Assembly (NCBI RefSeq): GCF_002875705.1
Contig: NZ_MCZZ01000152.1
Coordinates: 1-64,000 of the forward strand
DNA length: 64,000 bases
Source of the DNA: Vibrio sp. 10N.261.45.E2
GTDB taxonomy: Bacteria > Pseudomonadota > Gammaproteobacteria > Enterobacterales > Vibrionaceae
Direction of reading: 5' to 3'
In this document: in pieces, positions 17,177 to 26,635 of the stretch
Layout: each line of letters opens with the position of its first letter
How positions within the stretch are numbered: the first letter of the stretch is position 1
Made by a program: the position numbers and the translations under genes
Notes under the pieces: generated by a model
The model's input: the letters and a program-made list of their open reading frames with translations, nothing else
Database searches by the model: none
What the model was told of the DNA's origin: nothing

Positions 17177-19087
17177 CTATTTATCAACAATGAAGCCTTG
17201 GAACACTTCTACGTAGTTATCAGACAGAATATCGAGCTGAGTCTGAGTTTCTATTCGAGACGCAATGGTAGTTACGCCTAGGTTGTGAGCGGTTCTAGAG
17301 ATCGACGTTAAGGTGAACTTCTGTTTTTCATCATCAAGGTTATGTGTGAATAGGTAATCTAGCTTCACATAACTTGGACGGTATTCGTTGATGTAATCCA
17401 GTGATTGGAAGTTACGTCCGTAGTTATCAACACCAAACACTGATTCAGCGTTACGAATGGTGTTACACAATAGAGCCGTGTAGTGCGGAACGTTAATGAA
17501 ACAGTTTTCTGGAATCTCAAAATGCAGCAGATGAGCGATTGAGGCATTTTGTTCAAGCGTCTTACCAATCCAACGGATGAAGCTTGGTTGAGAAATACTG
17601 CTTGGTGAGATATTGATAGCGACAGGGCTGGTTACTTCTTTTGCATTCAGCTTTTCAATCATCTTCTCAATAACGTATTGGTCGAGAATGTGGCTCATTT
17701 CAAGCTGTTCTAGCGCGTATAGGTACTGGTTGGCACCGTAACGCACACCATCTTTTTCAATCGCTGAGAACACTTCTTGGTGATAGGTTTTGCCAAAGGC
17801 ATTGTTTGCAGCCTGCAGACGGAAGGTAATGAGGTCGTTGATGATCGCTTCTTCAACCAACATACGCCATTGTTGTTTGCCCATTACGGCTCCGTGTTCG
17901 TCTGCGGTTACGTAGCCGTAAGCCAGCTCTCGGTTCGCCTTGGCACTTGAAAGTGCATTATCCACCAGCGACATAATTTCGGTACTCGTTTTGCGCTTGT
18001 TGCTGTATGTCACACCTAGTGCAATGTGTGGGTTTGCCATGCCCGTTGGGTCCGAACCTAGGCTTTGGATGCAGTTTACAATGCTGCTAGCGACAAGTTT
18101 AAGCTCGCTCTCATCAATGTTTGGCATAATGAAGCCGAACTCGTCACTCGAAATACGAGCAATGGTGATGTCTGGTGATGAAATTGATGCTTGCAGCTGT
18201 TCAGCCAGTTGATGAACCAAGGCATCACCTTCTTGGTAACCCTTTTCATCGTACTCTTCACTAATAAACTCAGCTTTAAGTACTGCTAAACCACCTAAAC
18301 TGGACTCTTCTAACCACTGAGTTAACTGAGACATGTAGTAAGCACGGTTACCTAACTGAGATACTGGGTCGATATACGCTCTTTCACGTAGCTTCTGGGC
18401 TTCCTTCGCTTGGTTCTTAAATGCCAACTCAACTTGAGTCGACATGTGATTGATGCCATCAACCACTAAGATCAGGTCTTTTGTTTTCGGACGAGCCAGT
18501 GGTTCGCCAAACTGATTCTTGGCGATCTGATCCATCTTAGTAATGATCAACGAGAGAGGGCGTAAAGCGCGTTTAAGGATCCAAGAGATAGAGACTAAAC
18601 CGAGTAAGAAGATCGTGCCAAAGATGCTCAGTAAGCGGATGAATGCTTGCCAAAGTTGATCGTAGGCAGGACCAGGATGACTCACAATCTCCACTTCGGC
18701 CAACTGCATCCAACCACTGGTGATCACGCGGCGATCATGAACTGGCTCGAACAGGTTTAGGTTGGTAAACCACTCTGGTACACCGGTTGGCTTTACAGGG
18801 TATGAGCGGAGAATGTCTTCACCGCTGTCGAGAAATATCAATCGAACGACTGAGTAAGAACTGCCATCAAACAGGGCGTTGATAACAGACTCCACTGCCA
18901 CCTTGTCCTTTTCTTCTAGGTAAGGGGCGAGAGCCAGTCCAACAGTATTAATGGTATTACTTACCTCAGAGCGTTGCTGCTCCTCTAAGTATCCACGGGT
19001 GGTATTGAATTCGATCATAAAAACTGACGTCATCAACAGTATGAACACTGCAACCATCCCGACCACAAGCTGTTTATATAAAGTCAT
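17177..19087 (-). CDS. lapD: c-di-GMP effector LapD with degenerate GGDEF-EAL domains
   Basis: 636 residues. TM1 (about 8-26) leads to a periplasmic LapD/MoxY-type domain (about 28-150), then TM2 (about 155-175), a HAMP linker, GGDEF and EAL. The GGDEF motif is replaced by SSDEF (ARISSDEFGFIM) and the EAL signature by QAA (TFRLQAANNAF), so it is a receptor rather than an enzyme. In the Pseudomonas model, c-di-GMP-bound LapD sequesters the LapG protease through its periplasmic domain and keeps the adhesin on the surface. lapG is directly upstream, with a five-base gap. Confidence 0.93.
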   Translation of the reverse strand: MTLYKQLVVGMVAVFILLMTSVFMIEFNTTRGYLEEQQRSEVSNTINTVGLALAPYLEEKDKVAVESVINALFDGSSYSVVRLIFLDSGEDILRSYPVKPTGVPEWFTNLNLFEPVHDRRVITSGWMQLAEVEIVSHPGPAYDQLWQAFIRLLSIFGTIFLLGLVSISWILKRALRPLSLIITKMDQIAKNQFGEPLARPKTKDLILVVDGINHMSTQVELAFKNQAKEAQKLRERAYIDPVSQLGNRAYYMSQLTQWLEESSLGGLAVLKAEFISEEYDEKGYQEGDALVHQLAEQLQASISSPDITIARISSDEFGFIMPNIDESELKLVASSIVNCIQSLGSDPTGMANPHIALGVTYSNKRKTSTEIMSLVDNALSSAKANRELAYGYVTADEHGAVMGKQQWRMLVEEAIINDLITFRLQAANNAFGKTYHQEVFSAIEKDGVRYGANQYLYALEQLEMSHILDQYVIEKMIEKLNAKEVTSPVAINISPSSISQPSFIRWIGKTLEQNASIAHLLHFEIPENCFINVPHYTALLCNTIRNAESVFGVDNYGRNFQSLDYINEYRPSYVKLDYLFTHNLDDEKQKFTLTSISRTAHNLGVTTIASRIETQTQLDILSDNYVEVFQGFIVDK

Positions 19088-19092
19088 TGTAC

Positions 19093-19761
19093 CTACTCAT
19101 CGTAATTGATAATGGGTTTGTTTAATTTTAGAGAGCGCTCACGTGAACGTAAGTCGTTCCATAAGCTCAATCTTGAAGATTTCCCTGCTAATTTACCGCT
19201 GCCTGCCGCTGACTTGATCAACCAAAGGTTTTTACCGTTGAAACTGTAAATTGGTCGTAGGTCTGGGCGTTTGGAACCGCGTTTAATTTCAGGGTTTAAG
19301 TTGTCCAAAATTAGTGGCTCTGCACTGGGTGTTGAGTAGTACGCCAACACCATGTGGAATTGGTTTAACTCAAGTGCTTTTACGTACACCAATCGTAATT
19401 TCTTATCTGGCACACCCAGCTCAAGCAAAGAGAAATATTTTGCGATAGTGAAGTCTTCACAATCACCAGCGTTGCTGCCTAAAAACTCCAGTGGTGTCGC
19501 CCAGTAGTCATTCTTTCCCCACAGTATGTTGTCATCGACAAAGTACATTTGGTTGAAGAATTGGTTCACCGACCTGAGTTTCTCTTTTTCACTTAATCCA
19601 TCGTATGACGTCATATTTGAACGCCACGTCGCCACTCGCTTTCCGGCTCTCTCACCATAGGTTTGCGTGACGGCATCGATCCATCTTTGGTCGCTCTTGT
19701 TTAGAGCGCCAGAGGTAAAAGAGGTGAGGACTAGCAGCAATAGAGAAACTCGAGACTTCAT
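19093..19761 (-). CDS. lapG: Periplasmic adhesin protease LapG
   Basis: 222 residues with an N-terminal signal peptide (hydrophobic core at about 5-18). The transglutaminase-like cysteine-protease triad is visible: Cys101 in NAGDCEDF, His136 in QFHMVLAYY and Asp153 in LILDNLNP. LapG cleaves the N-terminal retention module of LapA-type adhesins when LapD releases it, causing biofilm dispersal. It lies between lapC and lapD in the same orientation. Confidence 0.93.
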   Translation of the reverse strand: MKSRVSLLLLVLTSFTSGALNKSDQRWIDAVTQTYGERAGKRVATWRSNMTSYDGLSEKEKLRSVNQFFNQMYFVDDNILWGKNDYWATPLEFLGSNAGDCEDFTIAKYFSLLELGVPDKKLRLVYVKALELNQFHMVLAYYSTPSAEPLILDNLNPEIKRGSKRPDLRPIYSFNGKNLWLIKSAAGSGKLAGKSSRLSLWNDLRSRERSLKLNKPIINYDE

Positions 19762-19820
19762 AGCCTCTTCTCTTGTCTATTTACTGTGTGTTGAAAGGCG
19801 TTATCAAGCATCAAACGTCC

Positions 19821-21212
19821 TTACTCTTTTAGTGCGTTGTTTTGAGCGCTTAATAGTGGCTTCAACATGTACTCAAGTACGGTTCTTTTACCCGTGATGA
19901 TATCGACAGAGGCTGTCATACCAGGAATGATTGGCAGCTCTTCATTTTGTCCAAAATTGTGCTGTTCGGTGCGTACGCGCACGATGTAGAAGCTGTTACC
20001 TTCTTCATCTTGAGTCGTATCGGCACTGATGTGCTCTAACACGCCTTCCAGACCACCGTATTTAGTGAAGTCATAGGCACTGAATTTAACGATGGCCGTC
20101 AATTCTGGGCGTAGGAAGGCGATGTCTTGTGGAGCGATTTTTGCTTCAACCAATAGAGAGTCTTCTGTTGGTACAATCTCAACGATGTCCATACCCGGTT
20201 GGATAACACCACCCACAGTATTAATGCCAAGTGTTTTAACCGTGCCAGTTACAGGAGAAACCACCACAGTACGGTTTACTCGGTCTTCAAGGCCAACAGC
20301 AGATTCGGTTAATGCAGAGAGCTTATCTTGAGCTTGGTTGAGTTTTTCTTGTTGTTCGGAGCGGAAATTCAGCGCGGCATCAATACGGCTGAGCATGGCT
20401 TCTTTGATGGCTGAGCGCAGGAGAGGGATTTTAAGTTCGCTAGAGGTCATTTCTCGGCGAGTGTCGTTTACTTGTCTTTGTAGTTTAAGTAATTCAATTC
20501 GTGGAACCACGCCTTCATCGGCGAGAGGTTTGGTGATATCCAATTCTTGGCGAGCAAATTGGTAACTTTGTTTTAGGTTACGAACACGCGCTTTGATTTC
20601 AATAAGGTCTTGTTGTTTCTGTTCAACTTGTTGATCAAAAACGGAAAGTTGGTTTTTTAGGTTGTTCAGGTCTTGACGATATTCGGCTTTTTGGCGGCTA
20701 ACTAGTTTAGGTTGAAGTTCGTAGAATTTAGGTGGGAAGGCGAGTTTACCGTAATCAAGCAGCACGCTTTTTTTCCACTCTTCTACAGAGAACTCTTCAT
20801 TGATGACAACACTGGTTAAGGATGCGGAAAGCATTAATACGTTGGCGGTTAAGTTCGCCACTTGTTGTTCACGTTCGCGGAAATCAGAACGGAATCGTGT
20901 GTCATCGATTAGCAGCAGTTGTTGGCCTTTTTGAACACGCTGTCCTTCTTTAACTAAGATCTCTTTTACTAAGCCACCTTCAAGGTTTTGTACCACTTGG
21001 ATCTGAGAGGAAGGGATCACTTTGCCTTGGCCAACGGTAACTTTGTCGATCTCTGCCCAAGCAGACCACCCAATAGCAGCAATAAAAAACAGAACGATCA
21101 CCCACAACATAATACGCGCACTGGTAGGCGTATTGAGGAGCAGTGCCGCTGTTTTATCATCGACATACTCAAGTTCGGTCTCGTTCAATTTGCTGAAATT
21201 TTTCTGACTCAT
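19821..21212 (-). CDS. lapC: Type I secretion membrane-fusion protein LapC (HlyD family)
   Basis: 463 residues. One N-terminal membrane helix (about 33-53, IMLWVIVLFFIAAIGWSAWA) is followed by the HlyD lipoyl half-motif (VVQNLEGGLVKEILVKEGQRV), a long coiled-coil hairpin (about 130-310), and the C-terminal HlyD signature region ending in PGMTASVDIITGKRTVLEYMLKPL. It bridges the LapB exporter and the outer-membrane channel. It is the first gene of the lap operon, so the promoter should lie in 21213-21324. Confidence 0.92.
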   Translation of the reverse strand: MSQKNFSKLNETELEYVDDKTAALLLNTPTSARIMLWVIVLFFIAAIGWSAWAEIDKVTVGQGKVIPSSQIQVVQNLEGGLVKEILVKEGQRVQKGQQLLLIDDTRFRSDFREREQQVANLTANVLMLSASLTSVVINEEFSVEEWKKSVLLDYGKLAFPPKFYELQPKLVSRQKAEYRQDLNNLKNQLSVFDQQVEQKQQDLIEIKARVRNLKQSYQFARQELDITKPLADEGVVPRIELLKLQRQVNDTRREMTSSELKIPLLRSAIKEAMLSRIDAALNFRSEQQEKLNQAQDKLSALTESAVGLEDRVNRTVVVSPVTGTVKTLGINTVGGVIQPGMDIVEIVPTEDSLLVEAKIAPQDIAFLRPELTAIVKFSAYDFTKYGGLEGVLEHISADTTQDEEGNSFYIVRVRTEQHNFGQNEELPIIPGMTASVDIITGKRTVLEYMLKPLLSAQNNALKE

Positions 21213-21324
21213 AACAGTCCTTGTTCGCTAAATAAAAGTGCAAGCCTAATGAGTGTATTCCTACTTCTGATAAATGTTAAGGTTTTGTTCCTTTAAATCT
21301 TTGAATTTATATATTTTTTAAGAC

Positions 21325-22629
21325 TTATCGGTTCTTGAAATCCGTTTTATCGAGTTGGTGCTTTCTGAGTTTGTCATACAGCGTTTTTCGCGACACCTGC
21401 AACTCTTGTTGTACTTCTTTTAATCGGCCTTGATGGCGATGTAGTGCCTCTATCAAGATGATTTGTTCAAAGCTATCGGTGCGTTGGTTTAACGACTGTT
21501 GTTGCTCTTCAATGCTTATATCGAGTTCATTGTCGTCATTTTGCTCATTAGTATTGCTGTCGAGTGACGGTTGCTTAATTTGCGTCAGTACTCTGAGTTC
21601 AGCATGTTGACGAAGCTGACGAATGTTCTCCGTCCAATGCGTAGCAATCAGTCGTTGAATCTCTTTTTCTGTAATGACGGGCGGCGGTAACTGGTAGCGA
21701 CTTGCTGCACCGCGAGCAAAATGTTTGAACAAAGAACCAATATCTTCCGTTCTCTGCGCCAAGGGTAGTAACTTAAATTGGCGCAGTTCACTTGTAATTA
21801 TAGTAGGAACTACTGTAGTTGCGATAATGATACAAGTTGCATTGGTCTTGCATGAGTTTTCACGAAGTAGAGTGGGTTTTAGATTCGCTAACCACAGCCA
21901 TTGATCCTGCGTTAATGCTTCTGTCTCATGTATATAGAGTGTCCCACCTTGATACTTGTAGAACAGTTGCAGAACAAACTGATGGAATGTGGCTTCGTCA
22001 CTGCGTGGCAAATTAAACGCTGCGACAGGGCAAAGCTCGGCGGTTTGATGACTGTGTAAATCATGGGTGTATTGTGCTGTGACCCTTTTCCCCGTCCCTA
22101 AATCACCCACAAACAGTAAAAGTGGGTTGGTTTTGGTATCTAGGGTGATCAATTCTCGGCGCAATGCCTGCATTGATGGCGATTGACCAATCAGTTTCGG
22201 GCCAACCTGATTTTGCATTGCCAACTCTTTACGCAATAGATTGTTCTCTTCAACAAGAGCTAACTTATCTGCCGCTTTTTTTACAGCAGTGAGTAGGGCA
22301 TCGACCACAAATGGCTTTTCCAGAAAATCGTAAGCGCCGGCTTTCATTGCTGATACCGCTGTTTGTACGTCACCATGGCCGGTAAGCACGATGACCTGAA
22401 AATGAGGGTTTTGGCTCAGCAATTTTTGCGTCAATTGAATGCCATCCATCACCGGCATGTGAATATCGGTGATGACAATTCCGGCTTGTGCGGTATCTAT
22501 TTTCTTTAATGCTTCAATAGCATTGGGGAAGCAGACGATATCGATGCCTTCAATAAGCATGGCTTGTTTTACGGAGTCCCGAATGGCGGGTTCATCGTCG
22601 ACAAAATAGAGTTTAGGCATAGAGTGCAA
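21325..22629 (-). CDS. DctD-like response regulator with a degraded AAA domain
   Basis: 434 residues from TTG 22627-22629 (AAGGA eight bases upstream); an ATG at 22620 is the alternative. The receiver domain has phospho-acceptor Asp55 (IVITDIHMP) and the switch lysine in FLEKPF. The central AAA domain keeps a Walker A-like GDLGTGKR but lacks the GAFTGA sigma-54 contact loop, and the usual GGTLFLDE Walker B is GGTLYIHE. The C-terminal Fis-type helix-turn-helix is intact (HRHQGRLKEVQQELQVSRKTLYDKLRKHQL). It probably binds DNA but cannot activate sigma-54 in the usual way. It pairs with the kinase upstream. Confidence 0.85.
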   Translation of the reverse strand: MHSMPKLYFVDDEPAIRDSVKQAMLIEGIDIVCFPNAIEALKKIDTAQAGIVITDIHMPVMDGIQLTQKLLSQNPHFQVIVLTGHGDVQTAVSAMKAGAYDFLEKPFVVDALLTAVKKAADKLALVEENNLLRKELAMQNQVGPKLIGQSPSMQALRRELITLDTKTNPLLLFVGDLGTGKRVTAQYTHDLHSHQTAELCPVAAFNLPRSDEATFHQFVLQLFYKYQGGTLYIHETEALTQDQWLWLANLKPTLLRENSCKTNATCIIIATTVVPTIITSELRQFKLLPLAQRTEDIGSLFKHFARGAASRYQLPPPVITEKEIQRLIATHWTENIRQLRQHAELRVLTQIKQPSLDSNTNEQNDDNELDISIEEQQQSLNQRTDSFEQIILIEALHRHQGRLKEVQQELQVSRKTLYDKLRKHQLDKTDFKNR

Positions 22630-22702
22630 AAGTCGGGTCCTTAGCAGTATATGAGGTTAGAAGTCAGTGAGATTAGCAATAATCAACGGTAACAACGGTG
22701 CG

Positions 22703-24613
22703 TTAGCCTTTATTGTTATATAACGGAATGTTTATCGAGAATACCATGCCTGAAGGCTCTAATTGGTTCGCGCTGATGGTGCCGTGATACGCTTCAATAA
22801 TCCGTTTCGATATTGAAAGCCCTAGCCCCAAGCCTTCCGGTTTAGTGGTAAAAAATGGGTCGAATAACTGTTCTAGTTTGTCATCCTGCATGCCAACTCC
22901 ATTATCCCAAATGATCAACTGACAAGTATCATCATGCAGTTGCCATTCAACCCCTATCTGTGGGCTAATTTGTTGGGCTGAGGCTTGGCGATCTAAAGTT
23001 TGCAGATCGATTGCTTGTTGCTGAAGAGCTTGAGTCGCGTTGTGAATCAGATTGACCAGTACTTGCTCGAGTTCGGTTGGGTGAATCGCAACGTTGATGT
23101 CATCTGGCACTGTACTTAACCTTAGCGTAATGCCTTGCTTAATCATCAGCGCACTGAGAATACTGGTAGCGTTGTTAATCGCTTGGTGCAGGTTAGCTAC
23201 GTGATGTTCTTGTTTGGTGACCTTGCGAGTGAAGACTTTAAGACGCGCGATGATGTCGGTAATGGTGTTATTGAGGCCAATCATTTTATCGAGATTGCTT
23301 TTCACCAAATCCGTTCGTTCCATTTCAAGTAGTTTTAAACTGTTCTCACTGTAGGTTCGCAGCGCCGCAAGCGGTTGGTTGATTTCGTGATTAATGCTGG
23401 CTGACAGCTCACCCAGTACCGCTAATTTAGCGGTTTGAGTTAGCTCTTGTTCTGTCTGTTTCAGCTTTAGCTGCGACTCTTGGTATTGAAAAATAGTTTG
23501 TTGCAGCTGTTGATTGGATTGCTTCAAGTGGTGGGTACGTTTATCAACGGTTTGTTCTAGATTTTGATTGAGTCGGGTCAACGCTACTTTCGCGAGATAA
23601 GTCTGGCGCCACGACCAAGCAATGAGCATCACCAAGCTGTAAATCACCACGAAGATAACATCGATCTGCAAGACTTTAATCAGCTCAGCTCTGGTCTCTT
23701 TTAGTGCGACAACTTGGTATTGGTTGTTGCTGATGGTTGCAGGGTAAAGATTAAAAGCACCAAGCTTGAATAACTGGTTGGCGGTGAGCTCTTTTCGGAT
23801 CTCATTGGATTGAAGGTTGCTAGATTTATTGGTGTTGCTAGCTTCTGGCTGAGAGCTTGAAGAGCGAAAGGCTTCAATGATCGAAATTTCGCTTTGACCG
23901 TATTGGCGTTGAAGCGCGATATCCGTTTGTTGTTGCTCAGTTAGTGGCTGCAAAGAATGATAAAGCCACGGTGCTTGGCTTGAAAGAAACACCACTTGGT
24001 TAGAGTCGAGTACCACAATCTCAAAATCGTCGCTGGTTAGGATATTTTCGAGGTTTTCTAAACTTACCTTTACCGTGATAACGCCAACAATTTCATTCTC
24101 AACATATAGCGGTGAAGATAGAAAGTAACCCCGTACATTCGAGCGAGCGCCTAGCGCGACATAGTGTGTGTTGTTGCCTTGAATGGCAGACGCAAAGTAG
24201 GGGCGAAACGAGAAGTTCTCCCCCACAAAAGTGCGAGGCTTTTGGTAATTACTGGAAGCGACCACAGTGCCGCTCTGGTCATGAATATAAATGGTGTCAG
24301 CTTGGCTTTGATTTGACCATTCGAATAGCAAACGATTGAGCTGCGCAGCGGAAATCTTGTCTGTTTGTCGAGATGAGTCAAAATAAGAAAGCAAGCGCGG
24401 GTCATGACTGAGTAAATTTGGGATCTGTTTGAATTTATCCAGTTCAGAATCGATTTGTAGATTGGCTTTATTAGCCGCCTCGGCGAGTTGCTGTGTGACG
24501 ATTTTTTCTTGGAACTGCACAGCCATAAAGTGGGTCGCGGTCAGCCCTGCGGCTCCCAATAACAATGAGAATAAAACAAAAGGAGTTATTAGGTTCGACA
24601 GAATTTTAGGCAC
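22703..24613 (-). CDS. DctB-like sensor histidine kinase
   Basis: 636 residues. TM1 (about 10-29), a large periplasmic dCache-type sensor (about 35-300, with SNYQKPRTFVGENFSFRPYF and GYFLSSPLYVENEIVGVITVKV), TM2 (about 312-332), a coiled coil, then HisKA with the phospho-His in SINHEINQPLAALRTYSE (about residue 409). HATPase boxes are VLVNLIHNATQAL, DNGVGM and GLGLGLSISKRI. The architecture is that of DctB, which senses C4-dicarboxylates, but the ligand is unproven and no dctP-type transporter is adjacent. Its regulator follows after 73 bases. Divergent from pdxH. Confidence 0.87.
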   Translation of the reverse strand: MPKILSNLITPFVLFSLLLGAAGLTATHFMAVQFQEKIVTQQLAEAANKANLQIDSELDKFKQIPNLLSHDPRLLSYFDSSRQTDKISAAQLNRLLFEWSNQSQADTIYIHDQSGTVVASSNYQKPRTFVGENFSFRPYFASAIQGNNTHYVALGARSNVRGYFLSSPLYVENEIVGVITVKVSLENLENILTSDDFEIVVLDSNQVVFLSSQAPWLYHSLQPLTEQQQTDIALQRQYGQSEISIIEAFRSSSSQPEASNTNKSSNLQSNEIRKELTANQLFKLGAFNLYPATISNNQYQVVALKETRAELIKVLQIDVIFVVIYSLVMLIAWSWRQTYLAKVALTRLNQNLEQTVDKRTHHLKQSNQQLQQTIFQYQESQLKLKQTEQELTQTAKLAVLGELSASINHEINQPLAALRTYSENSLKLLEMERTDLVKSNLDKMIGLNNTITDIIARLKVFTRKVTKQEHHVANLHQAINNATSILSALMIKQGITLRLSTVPDDINVAIHPTELEQVLVNLIHNATQALQQQAIDLQTLDRQASAQQISPQIGVEWQLHDDTCQLIIWDNGVGMQDDKLEQLFDPFFTTKPEGLGLGLSISKRIIEAYHGTISANQLEPSGMVFSINIPLYNNKG

Positions 24614-24780
24614 TCGGTTCTCAGCTTGTCATCGGTTTGTATAAAGATTATCAATATGATGGATGGAGTACCGAGATCTTGTTAACACAGAGCACCTTCT
24701 GTGAGACAAAACCGTGGCCGAGACTTGTGTTTCAAAGGATTACAGCGCAAAATCACAAAAAAATTGAAAGGAGCAACCAA

Positions 24781-25416
24781 ATGGAACTGACAGATATTCG
24801 TCGCGAATACGCTAAGGGTGGATTGAGACGTAAAGACTTGGCCGCAGACCCGATTGAACAATTCAATCTATGGCTAGAGCAAGCCATTGAAGCTAAGTTG
24901 ACGGACCCTACTGCCATGACAGTTGCTACGGTTGATGAAAACGGTCAGCCATTTCAACGAATTGTTTTGCTGAAGAATGTTGATAAAGACGGTTTCGTTT
25001 TTTACACCAACTTAGGCAGCCGTAAAGCGCACCAGCTTGAGCACAACAGCAAAATCAGTTTACACTTCCCTTGGCATCCACTCGAACGACAAGTTCATAT
25101 TACGGGCACGGCTGAAAAGCTGACCGCTATGGAAAATATGAAGTATTTCTCGTCGCGTCCGAAAGAGAGCCAGTTGGCCGCGATTGCAAGTAAGCAGAGT
25201 AGCCGTATTTCAGCTCGTGGAATTTTAGAAGGTAAGTATTTAGAGCTGAAACAGAAGTTTGCTAAAGGAGAGATCCCTGTGCCGTCTTTCTGGGGTGGCT
25301 TCCGTGTGCGTGTGGATAGCATTGAGTTTTGGCAGGGTGGTGAACACCGATTGCATGACCGTTTCTTATTCTCACGTCAAGACAACAGCTGGGATATTGA
25401 TCGCCTAGCGCCTTAG
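24781..25416 (+). CDS. pdxH: Pyridoxamine/pyridoxine 5'-phosphate oxidase
   Basis: 211 residues from ATG 24781, which is preceded by AAAGGAG. The in-frame extension upstream is not needed for the fold. PdxH uses FMN and oxygen to make pyridoxal phosphate. Family motifs: MELTDIRREYAKGGLRRKDL, RIVLLKNVDKDGFVFYTN, SLHFPWHPLERQVHITG and the C-terminal FWGGFRVRVDSIEFWQGGEHRLHDRF ending in DRLAP. Length is close to E. coli (218). Confidence 0.96.
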   Translation: MELTDIRREYAKGGLRRKDLAADPIEQFNLWLEQAIEAKLTDPTAMTVATVDENGQPFQRIVLLKNVDKDGFVFYTNLGSRKAHQLEHNSKISLHFPWHPLERQVHITGTAEKLTAMENMKYFSSRPKESQLAAIASKQSSRISARGILEGKYLELKQKFAKGEIPVPSFWGGFRVRVDSIEFWQGGEHRLHDRFLFSRQDNSWDIDRLAP

Positions 25417-25448
25417 GCTGCTTGATCGCTTAGCTGCTGAATAGATTC

Positions 25449-25491
25449 AAAAATGCCGTTGATTAGACTTATCAAATCAACGGCATTTTTT
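25449..25491. terminator. Bidirectional terminator after pdxH
   Basis: A 16-bp perfect inverted repeat (25449-25464 and 25475-25490) with A/T flanks, between convergent genes. Confidence 0.9.
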
Positions 25492-25518
25492 TGTCTGCAT
25501 TTTCAGCTGAAGAGTGAG

Positions 25519-26301
25519 TCAATCACTGTGAAGAACAACAGAGATCTGTTTTTTGAGCAGAGTTTCTGGGATCACTGAGCCTAACCCTGAATCTAATGCA
25601 TACTCAATCAATTGGCTTTTACTACGCGCATCGAACTTCTGCTTCAATCTCGCGACATGGCCTTCGACCGTTTTGATTGAAATGTTTAACGTCGATGCGA
25701 TGTACTGTGGTTTCTTGCCGAAAAGCAGTAAGAACAACACCTCTGACTCTCTTGAAGTCAACCGCTTTTGCAGTTTAGACACACGCGGCTCTGACCCCGC
25801 AAGAGATGCCTGATTGCCTTTTGCTCCTGTTGCCTGACAAACCCAATGACCGACCTCTAAGATCGCGGTATCTGTAAGCTCTTGCCCATAGAAGATGGTG
25901 CCTTGGACGTTGTTGTCGTCGTCAAGCCAAGGGGTTTTGGTAAAGATATGAGCATGCCAGCGTCCGTCTGGATAGGGGTGAATATCAAGTATCTTTAACG
26001 TCGAACGCGTTTCCATTACGTGCCTGTCTTGAGCTCTAAAGTCTTGCGCGCACTCGATGGTTTGGCTAGGCATATCGAAGTCGGTCAACCCGGTACAACT
26101 CTCGCCCGGTTTTAAGCCAATCAATTGGTTGTAAGCGAGGTTTGCGTATACGAAAACAGAGTCAGTATCTTTACAGCCCCAGCAGCCTGGAAGTTGTTCG
26201 AACAAAGAACGATGTATGGGGTTTAGTGATTCCGGCAAGGTTTTATCTCGTAGGTGGCGATACTGCAATGATATCAGTTTACTATTGCGCTGCAACGGCA
26301 A
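25519..26301 (-). CDS. PAS-LuxR family transcriptional regulator
   Basis: Up to 260 residues. An N-terminal PAS fold (about 25-145: FEQLPGCWGCKDTDSVFVYANLAYNQLIGL and later DGRWHAHIFTKTPW) is followed by a LuxR/GerE helix-turn-helix (about 185-245: LTSRESEVLFLLLFGKKPQYIASTLNISIKTVEGH). The only available start is a TTG at 26301, directly after a TAA stop and with a weak ribosome site; no ATG occurs before the PAS core. This may be a true rare start or a gene that lost its 5' end. Monocistronic. Target and ligand unknown. Confidence 0.75.
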   Translation of the reverse strand: MPLQRNSKLISLQYRHLRDKTLPESLNPIHRSLFEQLPGCWGCKDTDSVFVYANLAYNQLIGLKPGESCTGLTDFDMPSQTIECAQDFRAQDRHVMETRSTLKILDIHPYPDGRWHAHIFTKTPWLDDDNNVQGTIFYGQELTDTAILEVGHWVCQATGAKGNQASLAGSEPRVSKLQKRLTSRESEVLFLLLFGKKPQYIASTLNISIKTVEGHVARLKQKFDARSKSQLIEYALDSGLGSVIPETLLKKQISVVLHSD

Positions 26302-26635
26302 TTAGAGTTTGAACTCAGTACGAAAAATAAGGGGTGACTGACAGTTAAACGGACTGCTGACTAACTGTGTCAATCACGGAGAATAGATGGACATAAAGAG
26401 TGATAAGCAGGCAAAAAAAAGCCAGCCTGAAGAGGGGCTGGCTAAAGACAAGATATGCCTTGTCGACATGTAGAAGATTTTCAGTCTAATTTACGAGGGT
26501 CATGCAAATTAAACTGAGGTACCAGTTAGATACCCAGAGTGACTTTCTACTCTATCGACGAATCTACTCCTAGGAGTGCTTATGCATAAGGGGGGAATTC
26601 CCCTATAAACGCAGCTCAATGTGATAATTGCGAAC
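26302..26635. other. Intergenic region between the LuxR and SUMF1/PEGA genes
   Basis: 334 bases. It holds a minus-strand terminator at 26412-26443 and a 14-bp palindrome (AGGGGAATTCCCCT) near 26590. No gene seen. Confidence 0.4.
26412..26443 (-). terminator. Terminator downstream of the SUMF1/PEGA gene
   Basis: 8-bp arms (26420-26427 and 26436-26443). The plus-strand A-run before it becomes a U-run on the minus strand. Confidence 0.75.
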
